21,460 bases of DNA from Acidobacteriota bacterium. GTDB lineage: Bacteria; Acidobacteriota; Terriglobia; Terriglobales; Acidobacteriaceae. Where the stretch lies: contig JAKABE010000014.1 of the NCBI GenBank assembly GCA_021801945.1, positions 356-21,815 of the forward strand, in the 5' to 3' direction. Position numbers and translations under genes: made by a program. The notes beneath the pieces were generated by a model that was not told the origin of the DNA, did not search any database, and was given only the letters and a program-made list of their open reading frames with translations. Of this stretch, positions 16,303 through 21,460 are shown one piece after another. Numbering within the stretch: the stretch's first letter is position 1; each line of letters begins with the position of its first letter.

Positions 16303-17526
16303 TTACCGGCTTGCCCCTATGACCTTCGCGATCCGCTCGAATGCCCAATCGAGTTCTTCCTGTGTCACGACAAGCGGAGGCCCAATGCGGATGACGTGAT
16401 CGTGAGTCTCCTTGCACAGGATTCCTTCGTCCTTCAGGGCTTCGCAATAGGGGCGAGCCTTGCCGTAGAGTTCGATACCGATCCACAGGCCCTTTCCACG
16501 AACCTCTTTGATGGCCGGACTGCGGAGCGATTGAAGCCGAGAGAGGAAGTAAGCTCCCAGTTCCGCAGACCGCTCGACCATCTTCTCTTCAATCAGGACA
16601 CGCAGGGCGGTTCTGGCAATGGCGCATCCGAGCGGGTTTCCTCCGAACGTACTGCCGTGGTCGCCGGGCGTGATGACACCCAGAATCGCGCGAGACGCAA
16701 GAACGGCCGAAACCGGATAAAAGCCGCCGGCCAAGGCTTTGCCCACGATCAGCACATCCGGCGTGATTCCTTCGTGCATGTAGGCGAAGAGCCTGCCAGT
16801 GCGCCCCAGGCCGGACTGAATTTCATCTGCCATGAGAAGCACCCGGTTTTGGCGGCAGATCTCAGCTGCTTCGCGGAGGAATCCGATCGGCGGGATCAGG
16901 ATTCCAGCTTCGCCCTGGATCGGTTCCACGAGAAATGCACAGGTATTCGGCGTGATGGCGTTGCGCAATGCCTCAGCGTCGCCATAGGGGATCACCTTGA
17001 ATCCGGGCGCGAAGGGACCGAAACCATCGCGATACTGTTCGTCGGTTGAGAAGCCCACAATGGTAACGGTGCGCCCATGGAAGTTGTTGGCACAGACAAC
17101 GATTTCGGCCTTGTCCGGTGGGATGCCCTTCACCTTGTAGCCCCACTTGCGCGCTACCTTAATGGCGCTCTCCACAGCCTCGGTGCCGGAATTCATCGGC
17201 AATACCATGTCGAAGCCCGTCAGATCGTGAAGATCTTTGCAAAGAAGGGGAAGTTGGGCGTTTCGAAATGCGCGCGAGGTTAGCGTGACTTTTTTGGCCT
17301 GTTCTTCGAGCGTTTGAAGAATCTTTGGGTGACAGTGACCTTGATTCACCGCAGAGTATGCGGCCAGGCAATCCAGATAACGTTTGCCTTCGACGTCATA
17401 AACCCAAACGCCCTCAGCACGTTCAATCACTACGTCGAGAGGACGATAGTTGTGCGCTCCGTATTGCCGTTCAAGCTCGACAAGCTCCTGAGCTTGCCTC
17501 TGCGGCTCTGTAAATGAAGTATTCAT
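16303..17526 (-). CDS. rocD: Ornithine aminotransferase-type class III PLP aminotransferase
   Basis: Transfers the delta-amino group of ornithine to 2-oxoglutarate, giving glutamate semialdehyde, in arginine/ornithine breakdown or proline supply. The 407-residue chain has the class III elements: [17 protein letters not shown] (112-128), NNFHGRT (147-153), the [12 protein letters not shown] region with D234 and Q237, and the PLP lysine K263 in [14 protein letters not shown]. The opening, [26 protein letters not shown], is characteristic of ornithine aminotransferases rather than acetylornithine enzymes. I choose the ATG at 17526; a GTG two codons upstream is possible. The ribosome site is a modest AGAG. 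It lies 29 bases after the 161-residue orphan, so the two probably share a transcript. No proline or arginine genes are adjacent. Confidence 0.9.
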   Translation of the reverse strand: MNTSFTEPQRQAQELVELERQYGAHNYRPLDVVIERAEGVWVYDVEGKRYLDCLAAYSAVNQGHCHPKILQTLEEQAKKVTLTSRAFRNAQLPLLCKDLHDLTGFDMVLPMNSGTEAVESAIKVARKWGYKVKGIPPDKAEIVVCANNFHGRTVTIVGFSTDEQYRDGFGPFAPGFKVIPYGDAEALRNAITPNTCAFLVEPIQGEAGILIPPIGFLREAAEICRQNRVLLMADEIQSGLGRTGRLFAYMHEGITPDVLIVGKALAGGFYPVSAVLASRAILGVITPGDHGSTFGGNPLGCAIARTALRVLIEEKMVERSAELGAYFLSRLQSLRSPAIKEVRGKGLWIGIELYGKARPYCEALKDEGILCKETHDHVIRIGPPLVVTQEELDWAFERIAKVIGASR

Positions 17527-17555
17527 AATCACTCTCTTATTTTGCCTTGCCGTCT

Positions 17556-18041
17556 TTATTCTCCGGCTGGCAGGACTTGTTCAATCGCCGCCCAGGACCC
17601 ACCTTGAAGCACGAGATACTTGAGGTAGAGCGCCGCTCCGGCTCGATCAGCCGATTCGAGCAAGCTGCGAGCAGCCGTCTGAACCTGCTCATTTGAGAGG
17701 GTTGCCAGGTCAAACGACTCCTCGATCATGCCTTCGGCATGGGGAATCTTGAGCAATTCTAGAAAACTGATAATCACGTCCCGATGCTCGTGGAGAAGAT
17801 ACTTCTTCAGAAGGTCGTCCACCATCTGGTCAGGGAGCGAAAGGGCTGCCGCCGTCCAGTTGGCCAGCCTCTCGATCGGGCTCTTGCGGACTGTGACCTC
17901 ACGCAAATTTCTTGCTTTTGCCAGAGATGCGAAGAGAAACTGCTTCTCGGCGCCTTTTGATTCAGCCCAAAAAACCTTGCTGGCAGCGATTCGGGTCTCT
18001 TGGGGCATTTGTCGCCATATACGGTTTGCAGAAACTGGCAT
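17556..18041 (-). CDS. Helical protein of unknown function, probably co-transcribed with rocD
   Basis: A 161-residue, mostly helical, soluble protein without signal peptide. I choose the ATG at 18041, with AGAGG about 7 bases upstream. An open frame extends to 18236 but that part is Ser/Arg-rich and lacks a better ribosome site. Features include an N-terminal stretch [19 protein letters not shown], then the [24 protein letters not shown] helices and [19 protein letters not shown]. No domain, metal site or nucleotide-binding motif is recognised. The 29-base gap to the aminotransferase suggests one operon. It could be a regulator or partner of ornithine metabolism, but that is guesswork from position only. 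Confidence 0.7.
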   Translation of the reverse strand: MPVSANRIWRQMPQETRIAASKVFWAESKGAEKQFLFASLAKARNLREVTVRKSPIERLANWTAAALSLPDQMVDDLLKKYLLHEHRDVIISFLELLKIPHAEGMIEESFDLATLSNEQVQTAARSLLESADRAGAALYLKYLVLQGGSWAAIEQVLPAGE

Positions 18042-18511
18042 CACGGATCCTCTCATACGGCGAATCTGAAGATTCAGCTTTGATGATACCCGTCGCAGGG
18101 AAATTCTTACGGAAGGCTGCGGGCCGTGGATGCGAGCCTGACCTGCAAGAGCAGCGCAAGACGGATCTTCAAAGGGCAATCCAGAGATAAGTTCTCGCCC
18201 GAAAGGTTCTTGATTCGAGGCAGACCGCCAAGTCACTCGCCCACCGCGAATTTTGCCGGTGGGGCGGCCAATCCCGCGAATCCCCCCACCGGGCCTCGAG
18301 GAATGCTCAACTGGTAAACAGTTTCACAGGGAAGCATCGATGGGATGAGGAGGCCGGTCATCTGGGCGTTTGCCGTATTTACGACGCCGGTCACACAGCG
18401 CGGGCAGACACGCCGGGCAGTCAGCTCGGAGCGAAGAAACTGCAGAAGGCGTAAAGTTATCGCACTGTTTGATCTGGGCGCGGCATCCACGTTCCAGAGA
18501 CGAGGTGTGGC
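18042..18511. other. 470-base divergent intergenic region with a GC-rich inverted repeat
   Basis: This region separates the start of the minus-strand orphan-rocD pair from the start of the exported protein at 18512, so it must hold two promoters; I see no clear boxes. CCGGTGGGG (18256-18264) and CCCCACCGG (18284-18292) are exact reverse complements with a 19-base spacer. No credible gene is present; open frames through it are extensions of neighbours or low-complexity. Confidence 0.5.
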
Positions 18512-19072
18512 ATGAAAGCCTATAAGACGGTGGTTCTCCTGTTGGTGTTTGTTCCCGTGCTTGCTTCCGCTCGCAAAAAAAACAACGAACCCAGGCTGCC
18601 CGCCATTTTCAACCAGGCTAAATTTGTCTATGTCCAGGCGTTCGACGGAGGCGAGTACAATCCCAACCTGCTTCCGGAGGACCGTCGGGCCATCCTGGAT
18701 GTGATGAACGCGATCCGGAAGTGGGACCGCTACGTACTTGTCTATCAACAGTCACAGGCAGATCTCGTTTTTCTGGTGCGCACGGGACAGTTGGTGACAG
18801 GCCGGGCAAACGTGGGGATTATTCGCCAGCCATTTCCCGGAACACCAGGAGCAAACGGGAACGTTGCCGGGGCGGGAGCCGAGGTCGGCCCTCCCGACGA
18901 TCTGTTGTGGGTTTGCATGCTCAAGCCTGACGGCACGCTAAGCGCGCCTCTTTGGAGCCGCACGGAAAAGGACGGGCTGGAGTCTCCTGATGTACCGCTG
19001 TTCAAGGAGTTCAAGAGAGAAGTGGACAAAGCTTACCCGAGGACGGCCGCAAGCAAGGCGAAAATGCCTTGA
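18512..19072 (+). CDS. Small exported protein of unknown function
   Basis: A 186-residue protein with a signal peptide (MKAYKTVVLLLVFVPVLASA) followed by a Lys/Asn-rich stretch. GAGG lies 6 bases before the ATG. The core reads FVYVQAFDGGEYNPNLLPEDRRAI, then LDVMNAIRKWDRYVLVYQQSQADLVFLVRTG. This is an alternation of strand, helix and strand ending in a 'ADLVF' strand, as in small periplasmic or lipoprotein-like DUFs that resemble DUF4136-type folds. A Gly/Pro/Asn-rich loop follows (about 105-130), then LLWVCMLKPDGTLSAPLWSRTEKDGL. No lipobox is present at the cleavage site. The gene is followed by decayed sequences. Function unknown. Confidence 0.75.
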   Translation: MKAYKTVVLLLVFVPVLASARKKNNEPRLPAIFNQAKFVYVQAFDGGEYNPNLLPEDRRAILDVMNAIRKWDRYVLVYQQSQADLVFLVRTGQLVTGRANVGIIRQPFPGTPGANGNVAGAGAEVGPPDDLLWVCMLKPDGTLSAPLWSRTEKDGLESPDVPLFKEFKREVDKAYPRTAASKAKMP

Positions 19073-19141
19073 GGCGCCGCGTGGGCGGGAGGCGCAACGC
19101 TTCCCAGCCACAAACCGAGTATCCTCGTCCGACACGAGCAC

Positions 19142-19476
19142 ATTGACCTACCCACGGGACTGCGCAGGTTCCAGCCAGCCCGCCAGATCCACTTCATCAC
19201 CTTCAGTTGTCACCGGCGGCAGCCGAAGCTGGGCATGGCGCGTGCTCGAGATGCCTTTGAGCATTCTCTGGAGCGGACCCGCCGCGCCTATGCGTTCTCT
19301 GTGGCCGGATGGTCGTAATACCCGAGCACGTGCTCCATCTGCTCACCGAGCCCGAATCCCATCCGCTCGCCACCGCACTGCAGGCGCTCAAGCAGTCGGT
19401 CTCTTGCACCCTCTCGCTACGGGCGCCGGAACCCTTCTGGCAAGCACGTTATTACGACTTCAACCGTTCTGGATGA
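19142..19476 (+). pseudogene. REP-associated tyrosine transposase (RAYT, Y1 family) remnant
   Basis: Two adjacent frames together read like a RAYT / IS200-type Y1 transposase. Frame one (19142-19318) gives LRRFQPARQIHFITFSCHRR and then LERTRRAYAFSVAGW before a TAA. A one-base loss near 19310 moves the reading to the next frame. Frame two (19312-19476) continues as VVIPEHVLHLLTEPESHPLA, then TALQALKQSV, and FWQARYYDFNR before a TGA. The catalytic HUH motif should be MPEHVHLL; here an extra CTC codon makes it EHV-L-H, and the Met is Ile. The N-terminal start and the C-terminal third are missing. It is inactive. RAYTs normally mobilise REP hairpins; I found no obvious REP copies. Confidence 0.8.
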
Positions 19477-19511
19477 TCGAGACCTCTTGAGTGGCCTCAA
19501 TCGGAGGTTGA

Positions 19512-19893
19512 AAGTTCGCCGTCTTCAATGCCGCCGCATCACTGCGTGAGGATTCACGCGCGCTCCCGCTCGAGCAGATGAACATCGATGAGCGTCTGGT
19601 CGCCGACTACTCCGGCACTGGCCTCACTGTCGGCAAACATCCGATGTTTTATCGCCGCGCCGAGTTGCGCCGCGCAAACATCCTCTCCGCCGCTGAGCTC
19701 CGTTTATGCCGCGACGGCGACGGCGATAGCGTCTGCGCCGCAGGATGCGTTATCGCCCGCCAGCGCCCCGGCACCGCTAAGGGCTTCATCTTTATCTCCA
19801 TGGAAGACGAAACCGGTATCGCCAACGTCATCGTCACGCCAGATAAGCCTGCTGACAGAAAAGCTGGTAGTTGTGCCGGAGAAGCTGTCGGGC
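19512..19893 (+). pseudogene. dnaE2: C-terminal remnant of error-prone DNA polymerase DnaE2/ImuC
   Basis: The frame from 19512 reads LPLEQMNIDERLVADYSGTG, then LTVGKHPMFYRRAELRR and AGCVIARQRPGTAKGF, IFISMEDETGIANVIVTPD. This is the near-invariant end of DnaE2 (ImuC), the damage-tolerance polymerase subunit, covering the helix-hairpin-helix to OB-fold region. Homology breaks at PD (19839-19844) and resumes one base over as LLTEKLVVVPEKL before decaying. Only about 125 of the usual 1,050 or so residues remain, with no polymerase domain. imuA and imuB are absent here. It follows the RAYT remnant after 35 bases. The call rests on strong visible motif likeness. Confidence 0.82.
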
Positions 19894-20486
19894 CCGGCAA
19901 TTCCCCGACCGTAGCGAGAGTTGAGTAAGAGCAACTGGCCTCCACCATAGGCTTAGCAGTTGCGCGTTGATGCTGCGAACCTTTGTCCGAGGCGGAGGTC
20001 ACCTTGAGGTTGCGCTGGTCTGCAGGTTGTCTTGACCCTGTGGGTTTGCGCGCAGCCGCTTCCTTTTCCAAGCCTGTCGTCGTGAAGAGCCACGCTGTTA
20101 CAAGGGGACGAAGCCTGCGCAGGCGGGCATCCTTGTCTTTTTGTTGACAGGCGGCGGCGCATTTGCGAAATTAACCACGTTCCCGAACTGGCATTTCCCC
20201 TCCCACGCAAGCCATGAGGCAATCGGCCCCATTGTTCGGCTCCGTGACCGCGGCGCTACTCACTTCTATGCGCGCACGGGGGTAGGTGTGCCTGCAAGAG
20301 CTCTATTTCGGCGGGCCTGAAAGCGTAAGACGACGCGCGTATCGGCGCGAGGCGTTGTCGTCTGTCCGTTTTCCGCCGCAATGCGCCCGCGTGATCGCAG
20401 ACGAGAAAGACTTCAGTAAGAATCGCGGTTTGCAATTCGAATAGAAAGTCTCGCTGCCGCACACGCTGTCTGGTGAGGATCTCCCT
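19894..20486. other. 593-base non-coding region
   Basis: No convincing gene lies here; the frames on both strands are Arg/Pro/Ala-rich. TTGACA at 20144-20149 is a perfect -35 match, but the -10 position has only GAAATT or AAATTA, and it is over 300 bases from the next start. GAGG 8 bases before 20487 is the ribosome site of the beta-helix gene. Earlier parts may be further decayed dnaE2 or neighbouring sequence. Confidence 0.5.
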
Positions 20487-21326
20487 ATGCGTTTCTTGTT
20501 TCTGCCTTGCCTTGTTTGCCGGCTCTCCAGGGTTGCCAACCACCTAAACAGCATCGGACGGAGCCCGAACAGGCGGTCGCGGCGGCCATTGCCGGTCCTG
20601 GCCGTCGTGGCCCTGTGCCTGGGCGCGGCGGGGGCGCGGGCCGCGAGCTTCACCGTTTCCGACACTTCAGACAGCGCCAGCGATACGAATTCGCTGCGCT
20701 ATGCGCTGAGCAATTTGGCCTCGGGCTCGCCGGCGACCACCAACACCATCACCATTACGGCGACGGGGACGATCACGCTGGGCAGCAGCCTGCCGACCAT
20801 CAATAACGGCGTCACCATCACCGGCCCGGGGGCGAACCAGCTGACCATCTCCCGCGCAAACAACTACCAGGTACTAGAGATCGGGAACGGGAATAGCAGC
20901 GTCACAGTGAACATCTCCGGCCTGACCATTGCTAACGGGCATGCCGTCCTTGGCGGGGCCATCGCTAACTTTGGCACTCTCACCGTGACGGCCTGCGCAT
21001 TCACAGGCAACTTCAGCGGTTTAGGCGGCGCCATCCTCACCGACAATCTGTTGACGCTGGCCGGCGACACGTTTATCGGCAATTCTGTTTCAGCGGGCAG
21101 CGGCGGCGGCGGCGCCATTGCCGTCCGGCGGGAAACCTCAGCGGGCAGCGAGCTGACTGTCGTCGACAGCACCTTTATCGACAACTCGGTCAGCATTGCA
21201 GCCGCCAATGGCGGCGGGGCCATCGAGAACGAAGGCAGCGCCACCGTCACCAACAGCACATTTTCAAACAATTCGGCGAACGGTACTGGCGTTATTGGCG
21301 GAGCCATTTTGGACGAAGTCGGGTAG
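20487..21326 (+). CDS. Truncated right-handed beta-helix (Pmp-like) surface protein
   Basis: A 279-residue protein with an N-terminal signal of unusual length: about 34 residues, many basic, precede the hydrophobic core PVLAVVALCLGAAGARA. The mature chain starts ASFTVSDTSDSASDTNSLRY, the common opening of beta-helix surface proteins with parallel coils. It has repeated GGAI turns (five) alternating with FxxN turns: FTGN, FIGN, FIDN, FSNN. This is the motif pair of polymorphic outer membrane proteins. The reading stops at TAG shortly after the fifth GGAI, with no C-terminal anchor, autotransporter barrel or Ig-like domains. Family members are usually several times longer. I think the gene is broken at about 21318 and may be a pseudogene; a short secreted form cannot be excluded. 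Confidence 0.7.
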   Translation: MRFLFLPCLVCRLSRVANHLNSIGRSPNRRSRRPLPVLAVVALCLGAAGARAASFTVSDTSDSASDTNSLRYALSNLASGSPATTNTITITATGTITLGSSLPTINNGVTITGPGANQLTISRANNYQVLEIGNGNSSVTVNISGLTIANGHAVLGGAIANFGTLTVTACAFTGNFSGLGGAILTDNLLTLAGDTFIGNSVSAGSGGGGAIAVRRETSAGSELTVVDSTFIDNSVSIAAANGGGAIENEGSATVTNSTFSNNSANGTGVIGGAILDEVG

Positions 21327-21460
21327 CTGCCTTAGTACAGTGACTACTACCTGTTGTGTTTTTGTGTAGGCAGGACTGCTCTTGAGGGTCGGTAACGCGT
21401 AGGTTTCGTGACCACGGCGTTCTCCAGTAACCGATAGAAAAGCATTCCCCGGGCGGCGCG
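21327..21460. other. Unassigned sequence after the beta-helix truncation
   Basis: The last 134 bases do not continue the beta-helix in any frame. CTGCCT (21327-21332) and AGGCAG (21368-21373) form a 6-base inverted repeat, with a T-rich run (GTGTTTTTGTG) between. It could be the edge of an inserted element or of a deletion joint; the window ends before this can be judged. Confidence 0.35.

Noticed and set aside
16249..17049. 266-codon plus-strand frame opposite the aminotransferase
   Set aside because: The opposite strand encodes a clear class III aminotransferase with all motifs; this frame has none.
18990..19490. 166-codon plus-strand frame across the RAYT remnant
   Set aside because: It is out of frame with the transposase reading, and its Ser/Arg/Pro-rich product has no homology I can see.
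20144..20173. TTGACA as a promoter -35 box
   Set aside because: The partner -10 is poor (GAAATT or AAATTA) and the next gene is over 300 bases away.
1..21460. tRNA, rRNA, tmRNA or riboswitch genes
   Set aside because: I searched by eye for T-arm GGTTCGAATCC-like motifs and cloverleaf spacing and saw none. This cannot exclude small RNAs.
1..21460. A defence system or biosynthetic cluster
   Set aside because: No neighbouring set of nuclease, helicase, toxin-antitoxin or modular synthase genes is present. The S1/P1 nuclease and ruvC are separate housekeeping or secreted functions.

Overview
The window looks like a chromosomal segment of a high-GC bacterium, most probably an Acidobacteriota (Terriglobia-like) genome. 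This is inferred from gene style, not from a marker gene. The clues are a FecR-domain protein with a Trp/Tyr-rich middle and a Gly/His tail, several exported orphan proteins, ruvC separated from ruvAB and coupled to an exported protein, an orphan Tat-exported glycoside-hydrolase-like enzyme, and a two-subunit KorAB. There are no rRNA or tRNA genes, no CRISPR array and no intact mobile element.

Bases 1-6165 carry an exported S1/P1-type nuclease, a convergent DUF2062 membrane protein, ruvC with an overlapping exported protein, the FecR/Gly-His-rich protein, a 660-base non-coding stretch, and a small exported protein on the minus strand. Bases 6166-6985 are poorly coding. Bases 6986-8852 hold, on the minus strand, a Bax inhibitor-1/YccA membrane protein and a PfkB sugar or nucleoside kinase. 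The kinase is divergent from lysA (diaminopimelate decarboxylase, 8944-10221).

Bases 10433-13472 form the clearest functional unit: korA-korB, encoding a 2-oxoacid:ferredoxin oxidoreductase. It is preceded by two CRP/FNR-like half-site pairs 32 bp apart flanking a perfect 10-bp inverted repeat, and followed by a 15-bp hairpin. Next comes a 730-residue Tat-exported glycoside-hydrolase-like protein (13569-15761). A minus-strand pair follows, made of a 161-residue orphan and an ornithine/acetylornithine-type aminotransferase (rocD-like), ending at a long hairpin.

Bases 19073-21460 look like a decay zone. A REP-associated tyrosine transposase (RAYT) remnant has a frameshift and a disrupted HUH motif. 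Only 35 bases later lies a C-terminal remnant of error-prone polymerase DnaE2/ImuC. Last is a right-handed beta-helix surface protein with GGAI/FxxN repeats that ends abruptly after its fifth GGAI.

I did not find a convincing new multi-gene system. The observations most worth following are the korAB control region, the paired RAYT and dnaE2 remnants, the truncated Pmp-like protein, and the recurrent strong hairpins without a T-tract at gene ends.
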